In this document: piece after piece, positions 17,502-26,827 of the stretch
How the letters are laid out: each line of letters opens with the position of its first letter
Numbering within the stretch: position 1 is the first letter of the stretch
Assembly (NCBI GenBank): GCA_005884685.1
Contig: VBAH01000048.1
Span: 1 to 64,000 of the forward strand
Origin: Alphaproteobacteria bacterium
Lineage (GTDB): Bacteria; Pseudomonadota; Alphaproteobacteria; Rhizobiales; Xanthobacteraceae
Reading direction: 5' to 3'
Length of the DNA: 64,000 nucleotides
Position numbers and translations under genes: made by a program
The notes under the pieces: model-generated
Databases searched by the model: none
What the model saw: the letters and a program-made list of their open reading frames with translations, nothing else
Told to the model about the DNA's origin: nothing

Positions 17502-17990
17502 ATGGCCTTTATCTATGGGCGTCACTGCGAAATCTTCGATGACGTCCAGATCGGCGCCGATACCCGTATCGGCAACTTCGTACTGATCCGAAGCGATACG
17601 GTCATCGGCCGGGGCTGCACGATCGGGTCCTATGTCGACATCGAAGGCGAGGCGCGGATCGGCGAATTCGTATCGCTGCAGAGCGGCTGTTACATCACAC
17701 GCGGCGTCGTGATCGAGGATCGGGTGTTCTGCGGCCCTCGCGTGGTCACTCTCAACGACAAGCGTATCAGCCATCTGCGGCCGTCGATCCCGTTCGAACG
17801 CCGGCCTCCGCGCATCCTGCGCGCTGCCCGGATCGGGGGCGGCAGCATCATTTGCCCGGGCGTCACCGTCGGCGAGAATGCCGCGGTCGGCGCCGGCTCC
17901 GTGGTGACCCGCGACGTGCCGCCGCGGACGCTCGTGGTCGGCAACCCGGCACGCGTGGTCGGGCCCGTCCCCGACGACGAGATCATCTGA
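17502..17990 (+). CDS. Left-handed beta-helix (hexapeptide) acyltransferase
   Basis: 162 residues made almost entirely of hexapeptide repeats (IGADTRIGNF, VLIRSDTVIGRGCTIGSYVD, IEGEARIGEF, ICPGVTVGENAAVGAGSVVT), folding as a left-handed beta helix, and ending with the common RDVPPRTLVVGNPARVVG. Such enzymes N- or O-acylate nucleotide sugars or polysaccharides, often as WlbB/WbbJ-type acetyltransferases. It converges with a glycosyltransferase gene 17 bp downstream and is near an MBOAT acyltransferase, which fits a role in surface glycan modification. The exact substrate is unknown. Confidence 0.88.
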   Translation: MAFIYGRHCEIFDDVQIGADTRIGNFVLIRSDTVIGRGCTIGSYVDIEGEARIGEFVSLQSGCYITRGVVIEDRVFCGPRVVTLNDKRISHLRPSIPFERRPPRILRAARIGGGSIICPGVTVGENAAVGAGSVVTRDVPPRTLVVGNPARVVGPVPDDEII

Positions 17991-18006
17991 CTACGGTCCC
18001 CCGCTA

Positions 18007-19347
18007 CTAAAAGCGCCGGATCATGTTGGCGAGCAGCCGGCGGGCGAGGGCGCGGCGCGAGTCCAGCACGCTGTCCCGCGCCGCGATCACCTCGTCGCGA
18101 CGTGCGATTTCCTGGCCGCATTCGGTGAGTTTGGCGTCGCGCCACGCAATATCGCGGTCGCGTGCCGCAAGTTCGCGGTCGCGCCACGCAATGTCGCGCT
18201 CACGCGCGGCAAGCTCGCGATCGCGCCCCGCAATGTCGTGCGCGCGCGCGGCAAGCTCGCGATCGCGCCATGCGACGTCGCGCTCGCGCGCGGCGAGCTC
18301 GTTTTCGAGCCATGCGATGCGGCCGCCGACTTCGGCGGAGGAGACCGGCGAGATGCCGTCCATCAGCGGCAGCCACGCGCGCAACAGCCGGCTCAGTTCC
18401 CGGCCCGAGATGTCCTCGCCGGTCGCGATGTCCGCTTGCGTCGCCTCCTGGTAAATCGCCTCGTACGCAGGCAAGGCACGCGCCAGTGCATGATGCTCGC
18501 GCACGTCTTCGGCGACGCAAGCGGCGTCGGACGCGTCATAGCGGGATATCTCCTCCATGATCGCCTGGGCGCTGACCGGACGTGTGAGGATCGCCCTTCC
18601 GTAGTTGTCTTCGCGCCAGGCTGCCACGGTCTGCATCGTCACGAGACCCGCAAGGCCCCGGGCATCGACCACGACCGCGGCGCATCCGACCGCCATGGCC
18701 TCGATCGCCATCCGGGCGGTTGCGAATACGAGATCGTAGCGTTTCAGCCGCTCCGGCAGATCGTCGACGATCACTCCGGCACCGGGGCCGGCGCTGTCGA
18801 GTTGCAGGCCGCATCGCTCGCAGGCCTCCTGCAGCATCGGCAGATGCGCCGAGAACTTCGTCAGCGCGAGCGCCCTGAGCGGCTTTGCCGGCAGCGGGCC
18901 GCGCGGGCGATAGCGCTCCAGATCGACCGCGTTGTGGATGATCCGGATATCGTCGCGGACACGCGGAAGGTCGCGCGCGATGCGGTCGCGGCACAAGCGG
19001 TCGACCGCCACATAGGCCCGAACTTGCGCGAGATCGGGCGGCGAGCAAATCCAATGATCGGAATTGTGGCACACGAAAACGCCACGCGCGCTGCCAAATC
19101 GGAGCAGGCCGTGGGCAAGATCGATGCTGTGGTTTCCGTGTACGACGTCCGGATTGAAATTGAGCTCGTCGAGCCGATCCGCCACCCGAATGCCGGATTG
19201 GCGAAGCGCGTCGGCCGACGGGCCGGGATCGGGCGAGAACACGACGACGTCGTGGCCGCGGCGTACGAGGCCGCTCGCCATTTCCATCGTGACGACCTCC
19301 GTGCCGGATCGGCCCTTGAGCCAGATGTTCGCCAGAAGAATCCGCAT
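18007..19347 (-). CDS. Glycosyltransferase with C-terminal repeat coiled coil
   Basis: About 446 residues. The N-terminal half looks like a GT4-type fold: MRILLANIWLKGRSGTEVVT, MASGLVRRGHDVVVFSPDPG and a central IIHNAVDLERYRPRGPLP, the usual donor-site linker. Residues after about 345 form a charged coiled coil built from six 14-residue repeats (consensus ELAARERDIAWRDR) before a basic end. ATG 19347 and ATG 19356 are both possible starts; neither has a strong ribosome site. Donor and acceptor sugars are unknown. The gene is convergent with the hexapeptide acyltransferase and divergent from a VOC gene. Confidence 0.82.
   Translation of the reverse strand: MRILLANIWLKGRSGTEVVTMEMASGLVRRGHDVVVFSPDPGPSADALRQSGIRVADRLDELNFNPDVVHGNHSIDLAHGLLRFGSARGVFVCHNSDHWICSPPDLAQVRAYVAVDRLCRDRIARDLPRVRDDIRIIHNAVDLERYRPRGPLPAKPLRALALTKFSAHLPMLQEACERCGLQLDSAGPGAGVIVDDLPERLKRYDLVFATARMAIEAMAVGCAAVVVDARGLAGLVTMQTVAAWREDNYGRAILTRPVSAQAIMEEISRYDASDAACVAEDVREHHALARALPAYEAIYQEATQADIATGEDISGRELSRLLRAWLPLMDGISPVSSAEVGGRIAWLENELAARERDVAWRDRELAARAHDIAGRDRELAARERDIAWRDRELAARDRDIAWRDAKLTECGQEIARRDEVIAARDSVLDSRRALARRLLANMIRRF
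18049..18300 (-). repeat. Six tandem 42-bp units encoding a 14-residue coiled-coil repeat
   Basis: Inside the glycosyltransferase gene. The first four units (18133-18300) encode nearly identical ELAAR-[ED]-RD-[VI]-AWRDR copies; the last two are diverged. Two heptads per unit imply a continuous helix. Confidence 0.85.
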
Positions 19348-19432
19348 GCCGGCCATCGATGGAAATGACTTGTCCGTTCCTGGGCGCGGCAGCACAATCC
19401 TGCAAAGCCGCAAGGGAGTCGAGGCGTCGCCC

Positions 19433-19816
19433 ATGATCGACCACATCTCCATCGCGGTGAGCGATCTCCCCCGCTCGATGCGTTTCTACGAAGCCGTGCT
19501 CGGCGCGATCGGCTATTCGCCGCAGGATATCCGCGGCTCGACGGTCGGCTTCGGCAGGAAATATTCCGAGTTCTGGGTCAATGCGCGGCCCGAGATGGCG
19601 CCGGTGCCGCCGCATTCGGGCGCACATGTCTGCCTGCGGGCGCGCTCCACCGGGGACGTCGATGCGTTCCACGCCGCGGCGCTCGCGAACGGCGGCGCAT
19701 CGGATGGCCTGCCGGGGCTGCGCCCGCATGACGGGCCGAACGGCTATTACGCCGCCTTCATCCGCGATCCGGACGGCAACCGCGTCGAGGCGGTGACGTT
19801 CGTGCCGCCGGCTTGA
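19433..19816 (+). CDS. VOC family protein (glyoxalase-like)
   Basis: 127 residues of one VOC module: MIDHISIAVSDLPRSMRFYE with the first metal-ligand His, a central CLRARSTGDVDAFHAAALA, and the C-terminal GYYAAFIRDPDGNRVEAVTF with the metal-ligand Glu. It shares FHAAALA-x-GG and RDPDGN with the VOC protein at 11.9 kb. The frame is open far upstream, antisense to the glycosyltransferase, but homology begins only at this ATG. It sits 31 bp before the MBOAT gene and might be co-transcribed with it. Reaction unknown. Confidence 0.88.
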   Translation: MIDHISIAVSDLPRSMRFYEAVLGAIGYSPQDIRGSTVGFGRKYSEFWVNARPEMAPVPPHSGAHVCLRARSTGDVDAFHAAALANGGASDGLPGLRPHDGPNGYYAAFIRDPDGNRVEAVTFVPPA

Positions 19817-19847
19817 CCCGCCTGCCGGCATCGCGGACACAGGCTGA

Positions 19848-21218
19848 ATGCTGTTCCAGAGCCAATTCTATGTGCTCGCATTCCTGCCGATCACCGTCGC
19901 GTTGTACTACGCGGCCGCCGGCTCGGCGTCCGCGCGCCAATGGGTGTTGATCGCGGCATCGCTGTTTTTCTACGGTTGGTGGGATCCGCGCTTCATCATT
20001 CTGGTGGTCAGCCAGATCACCGCGACATGGCTGCTGGCGCTGGCCTATGAGCGGACCGGCGCGAAGGCCTGGCTCATCGCCGGGATCGTGCTCAATCTCG
20101 CCTCGCTCGGAACATTCAAATACCTCGACTTCCTGCTCGCATCGCTCGAGACCGCGGCCGGCCTCGCACTTCCGCGTGCGCATCTTATCCTGCCGATCGG
20201 CATCAGCTTCTTCTCCTTCCAGCTCATCTCCTATCTGGTCGACCGCATGCGCGGCGATGCGCCGACCTATCCGTTCCGGCCGTTCGCGCTGTTCGTGCTG
20301 GTGTTTCCGCATGTGATCGCCGGGCCGATCGTGCGGCACAACGAGCTCGTGCCGCAGTTTGCCCTGTCGCCGCTGCGCGACGGGATGTGGGCGCGCATCG
20401 GCGCGGGGCTGGTGATCTTCACGGTCGGCTTTGCCAAGAAGGTGCTGCTCGCCGACCGGCTCGCTCCGACCGTCGATCAGCTGTTCTCGCAAGCGGCGCA
20501 GCGCGTGCTCGATTTCGGCGAAGCGTGGACTGCGGCGCTCGCGTTCTCGCTGCAGCTTTTTCTCGATTTCTCCGCCTATACCGAAATGGCGATCGGCTCG
20601 GCGCTGCTGTTCGGCCTCCTGCTGCCGGAGAATTTCCGCCGGCCCTACCTTGCAGCCGACCTGCGCGACTTCTGGCGCCGCTGGCACATCTCGCTGTCGA
20701 ACTTCCTGCGCGACTATCTCTACATCCCGCTCGGCGGCAGCCGACATGGCGCCGCGCGCTATGCGCTGGCGACGATGATCACCATGGGGCTGTGCGGGCT
20801 GTGGCACGGGGCAGGGTGGACCTATATCGCCTGGGGCCTGTGGCACGGTGTCGGGCTGATCGTGTGCCGCGGATGGCAACAGCTTGGCCGCCCGCTGCCC
20901 GCGATTGTCGGCTGGGCCATCACCATGCTGTTCGTGCTTGCCGGCTGGGTTGTGTTCCGCGCCAGTGGCTTTGCGTCGGCCGGCTCGATGCTCGCTTCGC
21001 TTGCCGGCATGAACGGGCTCGGCGGCGCGCTCGCCGAGGCGAAGCTGATCGCGATCGCCGCGCTCGCGAGCGCGCTCATTCCCTCCGCGCACGAGATGAA
21101 GGACCGGCTGCTGCGGCCGATGCCGGTCATTGCGGCGGTCTCTGCCCTGCTTGCGGCGTTCTGCGTGTTCGAGGTGGGCAAGGGCGCGCCGGTCAACTTC
21201 ATTTATTTCCAGTTCTGA
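19848..21218 (+). CDS. MBOAT family O-acyltransferase (AlgI-like)
   Basis: 456-residue polytopic membrane protein. The start MLFQSQFYVLAFLPITVALYY and the following YAAAGSASARQWVLIAASLF match AlgI/DltB-like MBOAT proteins. The hallmark C-terminal half is present: FWRRWHISLSNFLRDYLYIP, LGGSRHG and MGLCGLWHGAGWTYIAWGLW with the catalytic-type His in GLWHGAGW. These proteins move acyl (usually acetyl) groups across the membrane onto polysaccharide. The next gene begins 2 bp after the stop and encodes a membrane-anchored SGNH-like partner, the classic two-component arrangement for exopolysaccharide acetylation. Confidence 0.93.
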   Translation: MLFQSQFYVLAFLPITVALYYAAAGSASARQWVLIAASLFFYGWWDPRFIILVVSQITATWLLALAYERTGAKAWLIAGIVLNLASLGTFKYLDFLLASLETAAGLALPRAHLILPIGISFFSFQLISYLVDRMRGDAPTYPFRPFALFVLVFPHVIAGPIVRHNELVPQFALSPLRDGMWARIGAGLVIFTVGFAKKVLLADRLAPTVDQLFSQAAQRVLDFGEAWTAALAFSLQLFLDFSAYTEMAIGSALLFGLLLPENFRRPYLAADLRDFWRRWHISLSNFLRDYLYIPLGGSRHGAARYALATMITMGLCGLWHGAGWTYIAWGLWHGVGLIVCRGWQQLGRPLPAIVGWAITMLFVLAGWVVFRASGFASAGSMLASLAGMNGLGGALAEAKLIAIAALASALIPSAHEMKDRLLRPMPVIAAVSALLAAFCVFEVGKGAPVNFIYFQF

Positions 21219-21220
21219 CG

Positions 21221-22300
21221 ATGCTCCAGCAGATGCCCGCACAGTCCGAAGTTGCCGCGCGCAGCGGGTGGCGCCGCTTCGTTCTGCTGTTTCTCGCTAT
21301 CTTCGCCAGCGGCATGCTCGGTGCGGCACTGTTCATCCTGCTGCTTGATCCGTACGACATGGTCCCGTTCTCGCTCCCGATCGAGCGGCCGCTGGTGAGC
21401 GGCAGCCAGCGCTTTGCCTATCCGCAGGTGATGCGCAGCAAGCGCTTCGACTCGATCATCGTCGGCTCCTCGACCGCGCGGCTGATCGATCCAGAACAGC
21501 TCAACGGTCCATTCGGCGCGCGCTTCGCCAACATGGCGATGAATGCGTCGAGCGCGTGGGAGCAATGGACCACGTTCGAGTATTTCCGCCGCAACGCCGG
21601 CGCGCCGAAAGTGCTGATCGTCGGGGTCGATGACGCATGGTGCGATCCGAATGCGTATCGCCACCGGCTGCGGCATGGTTTTCCCGAATGGATGTACGAC
21701 GACGACCGCTGGAATGATTATGCCAACCTGTTCAACAGCGGCACGCTCGAGCTTGCTGCGCGCCTCGCCGGGTATCATCTCGGACTTTATCGCGCGCGCA
21801 GCCGCTATGACGGGTTCGAGGTCTTTACGCCGCCGGAGCGCGATTACGACCTCACGCGTGCACGCCCCGGCATCTGGACGGGGCGCACGCCGCAGCCGCT
21901 ACCGGACGCGCAACCGCCGGCGCTTCGGGATGACGAGAAGCGTGCGCTCCAATTTCCTGCGCTCGCCTGGATGGACACGATGCTCGGCGAGCTACCGGCG
22001 TCCACCATCAAAGTGCTCGCCTTCATGCCGGTCCACGTCGCGGCGCAGGCGTGGCCGGGCACGCGCGATGCCGCGGTAGAGGCAGAATGCAAGGCGCGTA
22101 TCGCGGCGATTGCCCGCGCGCACGGCGCCAAGCTGGTCGACTGGCGCATTGCCTCGCCGATCACGACGAATGACGCGAATTATTGGGACGGACTGCATTA
22201 CCGGTTGCCGATCGCGCGGCGCGTGGCGGACGAACTGATCGGCGCCGTGCTGAATGACAGGGAGTCGGCCGACGGCGATTATCGTCTGGTCGTCCGCTGA
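21221..22300 (+). CDS. Membrane-anchored SGNH-hydrolase-like partner of MBOAT
   Basis: 359 residues. One membrane helix near the N-terminus (FVLLFLAIFASGMLGAALFI) followed by a periplasmic domain. A serine in FDSIIVGSSTARLIDPEQL takes the place of the GDS/GSS block of SGNH/AlgX-like proteins, and NYWDGLHYRLPIARRVADEL near the end gives a D-x-x-H pair, the usual catalytic Asp-His. Such proteins accept the acyl group from the MBOAT protein and pass it to the polymer. Start ATG is 2 bp from the MBOAT stop. It converges end to end with the LOG gene. The catalytic assignment is inferred from motifs and context. Confidence 0.75.
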   Translation: MLQQMPAQSEVAARSGWRRFVLLFLAIFASGMLGAALFILLLDPYDMVPFSLPIERPLVSGSQRFAYPQVMRSKRFDSIIVGSSTARLIDPEQLNGPFGARFANMAMNASSAWEQWTTFEYFRRNAGAPKVLIVGVDDAWCDPNAYRHRLRHGFPEWMYDDDRWNDYANLFNSGTLELAARLAGYHLGLYRARSRYDGFEVFTPPERDYDLTRARPGIWTGRTPQPLPDAQPPALRDDEKRALQFPALAWMDTMLGELPASTIKVLAFMPVHVAAQAWPGTRDAAVEAECKARIAAIARAHGAKLVDWRIASPITTNDANYWDGLHYRLPIARRVADELIGAVLNDRESADGDYRLVVR

Positions 22301-22915
22301 CTACATGCGCTCAACCGTCTCCGGCTTGCCGCGCTTCTCCCGTTCGGTGACGTCCGCCGCGGCCTTGCGCAATTTCGGCAACACCTCCTCGGGGGTGGCG
22401 GCGACGAGCAGCGCCATGCTGCGCTCGGCACGAATGAATTCCATACCGCGCATATGATCGAGCAGCGCGCAGAGCGGATTCCAGAATCCGCTGACGTTGA
22501 GGATCAGGATCGGTTTCTTGTGGCGGCCGAGTTGCGCCCAGGTCATCTGCTCGATCAGTTCCTCGAGCGTTCCGATGCCGCCCGGCAACGCGACGAACGC
22601 GTCCGCCTTGTCGAACATCGTCTGCTTGCGCACGTGCATGTCGGGCGTGACGATGATCTCCTGCGCGCGGCGAAGTGTGTGCTCACGATCTTGCAGGAAC
22701 TCCGGGATGATCCCCGTGACGTGCCCGCCGTGATCGAGCACGGAGGTCGCGAGGGCGCCCATCAGTCCGTACGAGCCGCCGCCGTAGACAAGGCCGACAC
22801 CGTCGCCCGCAAGGATTTTGCCCAAGCGCCGCGCAGCCTCCAGAAAGGCGGGGTCGGTGCCCGGACTGGAGCCGCAATACACGCAAACCGTTCGAATCGC
22901 ACTCATCGCCTGCAT
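22301..22915 (-). CDS. LOG family protein (cytokinin riboside 5'-monophosphate phosphoribohydrolase type)
   Basis: About 204 residues. The TIGR00730/LOG family core is intact: VCVYCGSSPGTDPAFLEAAR, GLVYGGGSYGLMGALA, the MHVRKQTMFDKADAFVALPG element and PGGIGTLEELIEQ, the PGGxGTxxE signature that binds nucleotide phosphate. Members hydrolyse cytokinin riboside monophosphates or other nucleotide 5'-monophosphates such as AMP. ATG 22915 has AGAGG just upstream; ATG 22906 is an alternative. In a soil alphaproteobacterium it could be metabolic housekeeping as easily as cytokinin release. Confidence 0.92.
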   Translation of the reverse strand: MQAMSAIRTVCVYCGSSPGTDPAFLEAARRLGKILAGDGVGLVYGGGSYGLMGALATSVLDHGGHVTGIIPEFLQDREHTLRRAQEIIVTPDMHVRKQTMFDKADAFVALPGGIGTLEELIEQMTWAQLGRHKKPILILNVSGFWNPLCALLDHMRGMEFIRAERSMALLVAATPEEVLPKLRKAAADVTEREKRGKPETVERM

Positions 22916-23068
22916 GTGCCTCTCTGCTCCGGCACCGTCAAGCCGGGGAACCCCAACGCGCGAAGGCCCGGAAACCGGCAGCGGAACCGCCAATCTTGAG
23001 GGAAATTTTCATTGCAATGCCCCGATCGCTGGTAGAGTCGGGGAGACGGGCGGACAGTCAGGTTGGCG

Positions 23069-24772
23069 ATGACGCGGGCAGGCGTGGGATATGTGGCGAT
23101 GACGGCGGCCGCTGTGTCGGTCGGCGCGCTCGGCTACGCGGTGCTGTGGGCTTACCACGAGCCTGAGACGCCCCCGGTAGCGGTGTCGGCGGCGCCAGTG
23201 CCGCCCCTCATCGGCCATCAGGCTCCGGCGAGCGAACTGGGTGCCTCTGCTCCGCTGCCAGCTCCAGCGACGCCGGCAGGAGCATCCGCCGCGACCCTCG
23301 CTCGGCCGCCGGCCAGCAACGAGGCTCCGCCGACGCCGCCGGATGCAAAAGGGGAGGCCGTTGTGGCGGCGGCCCCTTCGTCACCGACGCAACCGCCGTC
23401 GCAAAACGCTCCGCCCCGGCCGGAAACGAAAGCTCCGCTGCCCGTGCCGGCCGCGCCGAAGCGTCCGGTCGATGCGCCGTCGGCAGCGCCGGCGAAATCC
23501 GCCCCAGGTTCGCCGGTAACTCCGAGAATTGCAGTCGAGCCCCCGAAGACGCCCCCGGCGGCCGTGTTGCCGAAGGAGGAAGAAAAATCTCAGCCGCCAT
23601 CCGCGAAACCCTCCGCGCCTGTACGATCAGCCGGACCGCCGAAGGTCGTGACCATCTCTCCGCCGGCACCTCAGCCCGCTACCCGGCCGCCGCATACCGC
23701 CGCTCCGGCTCCGGTGCCAGAGCGCAACGAGGCTCCGCCTGCATCCATGCCGCCGGACGCAAAAGGTGAGACCGTTGTGGCGGCGGCCCCTTCGTCACCG
23801 ACGCAACCGCCGTCGCAAATTGCTCCGTCCCGGCCGGAAACAAAAGCTCCGCTGCCCGTGCCGGCCGCGCCGGAGCGGCCGGTCGATGCGCCGTCGGCAG
23901 CCCCGGCGAAATCCGCCCAACGCCCTTTGCTCACTCCGAAAGCTCTGGTCGAGCCGCCGAAAGCACCGCCGGTCGGCGGGGCGCCCAGGGAGGACGCAAG
24001 ATCGCAGCCGTCCTCCACAAGGCCCTCGCTGCCCGCGCGATCGGGCGAACTGCCGCAGGCCGTAACCATCGCTCCGCCGGCGCCTCAGCCGGCTCCTGAG
24101 CCGCCGGGCGTCGCTGCTGTTCCGTCACCGGAGCCGACCGCTGCGGCGCCCCCGACGCCAGCGGCGAATCCGAGGATCGCGACAGCAAGTCCCGGGCCGG
24201 ACGGGCCACGAATCGACCTGCCGGCGCCATCGGCTCCTGCGGCTCAGCCCGCGCCGATCGCTCCGCCCGTTGCCGAGCCGCCGCCCATCGCGGCCGCTCC
24301 TCCGCCCGCAGCCGAACCGCCCAAGGCGCAACCGCGCCTGTTGCGTTCGTCGCCGAGGCCGAGCGAAACACCGCCTGCGCCGGCGCCACAAGCGGCGGCT
24401 CCGGGAAAGCTTGCGGCGTTACCTCCACCGCAAACAGCACCCCATGCGGCTCCCGTCACGACCGAGAGGCCGCAGATCACCGTCATCCGCGGCAGCCGCC
24501 ACGCCGTTCGCGCACGCGAGCGCGCCATCGAGACACGCAGGCTCGCCGCCTTGCCGCCGCACGCCTCGTACGCACGAACCGCGACCGATGCGCCGCCGAT
24601 CATCGTGCTGCGCGGACGCGCGACGCAGCTCGCATCCGCTGCGCGCATCACCCCGGCGCACGCACCCGAACCCGCGGTCTTGACGGTCATTCGCGGCGCG
24701 CGCCCGCAGCCGATCCGCTTCATCCCCTATGTGCAGCCCGGGGCGTTGATCCTGCACCTCCCCGGCCGTTAG
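23069..24772 (+). CDS. Proline-rich repeat protein with N-terminal membrane anchor, hypothetical
   Basis: 567 residues. An N-terminal helix (VAMTAAAVSVGALGYAVLWA) anchors a very long Pro/Ala-rich region without obvious globular folds until the end. A 138-residue internal duplication is visible: DAKGEAVVAAAPSSPTQPPS recurs as DAKGETVVAAAPSSPTQPPS, followed by ETKAPLPVPAAP and RPVDAPSAAPAKSA in both. The C-terminus holds three copies of a short motif: ITVIRGSR, IIVLRGRA and LTVIRGAR. The Pro-rich part could span the periplasm and peptidoglycan, as in TonB-like proteins, but no TonB domain is seen. ATG 23069 is preceded by CAGG. No function is assigned. Confidence 0.7.
   Translation: MTRAGVGYVAMTAAAVSVGALGYAVLWAYHEPETPPVAVSAAPVPPLIGHQAPASELGASAPLPAPATPAGASAATLARPPASNEAPPTPPDAKGEAVVAAAPSSPTQPPSQNAPPRPETKAPLPVPAAPKRPVDAPSAAPAKSAPGSPVTPRIAVEPPKTPPAAVLPKEEEKSQPPSAKPSAPVRSAGPPKVVTISPPAPQPATRPPHTAAPAPVPERNEAPPASMPPDAKGETVVAAAPSSPTQPPSQIAPSRPETKAPLPVPAAPERPVDAPSAAPAKSAQRPLLTPKALVEPPKAPPVGGAPREDARSQPSSTRPSLPARSGELPQAVTIAPPAPQPAPEPPGVAAVPSPEPTAAAPPTPAANPRIATASPGPDGPRIDLPAPSAPAAQPAPIAPPVAEPPPIAAAPPPAAEPPKAQPRLLRSSPRPSETPPAPAPQAAAPGKLAALPPPQTAPHAAPVTTERPQITVIRGSRHAVRARERAIETRRLAALPPHASYARTATDAPPIIVLRGRATQLASAARITPAHAPEPAVLTVIRGARPQPIRFIPYVQPGALILHLPGR
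23341..24168 (+). repeat. Direct duplication of about 414 bp within the proline-rich gene
   Basis: The segment starting GGATGCAAAAGG (23341) recurs at 23755 (GGACGCAAAAGG), an offset of 414 bp (138 codons). The first 170 bp of each copy are nearly identical, the rest diverged but still alignable (VTISPPAPQPA versus VTIAPPAPQPA). Confidence 0.85.
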
Positions 24773-24852
24773 CCCTTCGGCGCGTCGGGGAGGGTGCCCG
24801 CGGCGCCGAAAGCCCCTATATGTGCTGGCAAGCCTGAGCCAACCGATAATTC

Positions 24853-26820
24853 ATGAACGCGCCGCATCCTCCCGCGAGCTTCAAACCGGTGTCCGCCGCG
24901 CGCGGTGCATTGTTGCGCACGCTCGCGCATCTGTGGCCGTATATCTGGCCGTCCGATCGCTCCGACCTGAAGTGGCGCGTCGTGCTGGCGACGGTGCTGC
25001 TGCTCGCCGCCAAGCTCGCGACCATCGCGGTGCCGTTCACCTTCAAGTGGGCGGTCGACGCGCTGACCGGCGAAACGCATCCCCCGGAGGGCGCGCCCTC
25101 ATGGACGCTCTGGATGTTCGCCGCGCCGATCGCGCTCACGGTGGCATTCGGCGGCACGCGCATTCTGATGGCGATGCTGACGCAGGTGCGCGACGGGGTG
25201 TTCGCCAAGGTCGCGATGCATGCGGTGCGCCGCCTCGCCCTGATCACGTTCGAGCACATGCACGAGCTGTCGCTCCGCTTTCATCTCGAGCGCAAGACCG
25301 GCGGGCTGACGCGCGTGCTCGAGCGCGGGCGCAACGCGATCGAGACGATCGTGCGCATGGTCATCCTGCAGCTTGTGCCGACGATCGTGGAGCTGGCGCT
25401 GATCGTCGGCGTGCTGCTGTGGATGTTCGATTGGCGCTACGTGCTGATCATCGGCGTGACGGTCGTGCTGTACATGGCCTTCACGTATTTCGCGACGGAA
25501 TGGCGCATCAACATCCGCCGCAAGATGAACGACTCGGACAGCGATGCGAACACGAAAGCCATCGACTCGCTGCTCAATTACGAGACGGTGAAATACTTCG
25601 TCGCCGAGGAGCGCGAGGCGAGCCGCTACGACCGCACCATGGCGCGCTACGAGGACGCGAGCGTGAAGGCTTACACCTCGCTCGCGGTCCTCAACGCGGG
25701 CCAGGCGGTGCTGTTCACGCTGGGGCTGACCGCCGCGATGGTCTTGTGCGTGCGCGGCATCCGTGCCGGCACCAACACGGTCGGCGATTTCGTGATGATC
25801 AACGCGATGATGATCCAGCTGTACCAGCCGCTGAATTTCATGGGCATGGTCTATCGCGAGATCAAGCAGGCGGTGACCGACATCGAGATCATGTTCTCGA
25901 TCCTGCAACGCAAGCCGGAGATCGAAGACAGGCCGGGCGCCGCTGCGCTCGCGGTGCCGAAGGGGGCAATCCGGTTCGACAACGTACAGTTCGCCTATGA
26001 GCCGGCGCGGCAAATTCTCAAAGGCCTGAGCTTCGAGGTTCCGGCCGGGCATACGGTCGCGATCGTCGGTCCGTCCGGCGCCGGCAAGTCGACGATCTCG
26101 CGCCTGCTGTTCCGCTTCTACGACGTGACAGGCGGCAGCATTCGCATCGACGGCCAGGATATTCGCGACGTAACGCAGCGTTCGCTGCGGTCGGCCATCG
26201 GCATGGTGCCGCAGGACACCGTGCTGTTCAACGACACGATCCGCTACAACATCCGCTACGGCCGCTGGGATGCGTCCGATGCAGAGGTCGAGGAGGCTGC
26301 GGGTCTCGCTCAAATCGACGGTTTCATCCGCATGGCGCCGGACGGATATGAGACCGAGGTCGGCGAGCGCGGGCTGAAGCTCTCAGGCGGCGAGAAACAG
26401 CGCGTCGCGATCGCACGGACGATCCTGAAAGGGCCGCCGATCCTGCTGCTCGACGAGGCGACTTCCGCGCTCGACAGCCACACCGAAAAGGAAATCCAGG
26501 ACGCGCTCGACCGCGTATCGCGCGGCCGCACGACGCTGGTGATCGCGCACCGGCTCACGACCATCGTCGGCGCCGACGAGATCATCGTGCTCGACCAGGG
26601 CGTGATCGCGGAGCGCGGCACGCATCACCAGCTGCTGTTGAAGAACGGGCTCTATGCCAGCATGTGGAACCGGCAGCGCGAGGCCGAGGAAGCGCGCGAG
26701 AAGCTCGCCCGTGCGGAGCAGGACAAGGCCGCACCGAACCGCAATCCGCCGCGGATGGAGGAGCCTGCGATTGGCGCCGAGCCCGTGACGCCGGATGTCA
26801 GCGCGGCCGCAGTCGAGTAA
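24853..26820 (+). CDS. Atm1-type ABC transporter, fused permease and ATPase
   Basis: 655-residue half transporter of the ABCB7/Atm1/HMT1 type, which exports glutathione-linked compounds, metal-thiol complexes or Fe-S precursors from the cytoplasm. The N-terminal six-helix domain starts around residue 40 and includes [17 protein letters not shown] and the [17 protein letters not shown] element characteristic of Atm1 proteins. The nucleotide-binding domain has Walker [11 protein letters not shown]-loop [12 protein letters not shown], signature LSGGEKQR and Walker [13 protein letters not shown], followed by the H-loop IAHRLTTI. psd begins 7 bp after the stop and may be co-transcribed. Substrate is inferred from family only. 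Confidence 0.92.
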   Translation: MNAPHPPASFKPVSAARGALLRTLAHLWPYIWPSDRSDLKWRVVLATVLLLAAKLATIAVPFTFKWAVDALTGETHPPEGAPSWTLWMFAAPIALTVAFGGTRILMAMLTQVRDGVFAKVAMHAVRRLALITFEHMHELSLRFHLERKTGGLTRVLERGRNAIETIVRMVILQLVPTIVELALIVGVLLWMFDWRYVLIIGVTVVLYMAFTYFATEWRINIRRKMNDSDSDANTKAIDSLLNYETVKYFVAEEREASRYDRTMARYEDASVKAYTSLAVLNAGQAVLFTLGLTAAMVLCVRGIRAGTNTVGDFVMINAMMIQLYQPLNFMGMVYREIKQAVTDIEIMFSILQRKPEIEDRPGAAALAVPKGAIRFDNVQFAYEPARQILKGLSFEVPAGHTVAIVGPSGAGKSTISRLLFRFYDVTGGSIRIDGQDIRDVTQRSLRSAIGMVPQDTVLFNDTIRYNIRYGRWDASDAEVEEAAGLAQIDGFIRMAPDGYETEVGERGLKLSGGEKQRVAIARTILKGPPILLLDEATSALDSHTEKEIQDALDRVSRGRTTLVIAHRLTTIVGADEIIVLDQGVIAERGTHHQLLLKNGLYASMWNRQREAEEAREKLARAEQDKAAPNRNPPRMEEPAIGAEPVTPDVSAAAVE

Positions 26821-26827
26821 TCAGAAA

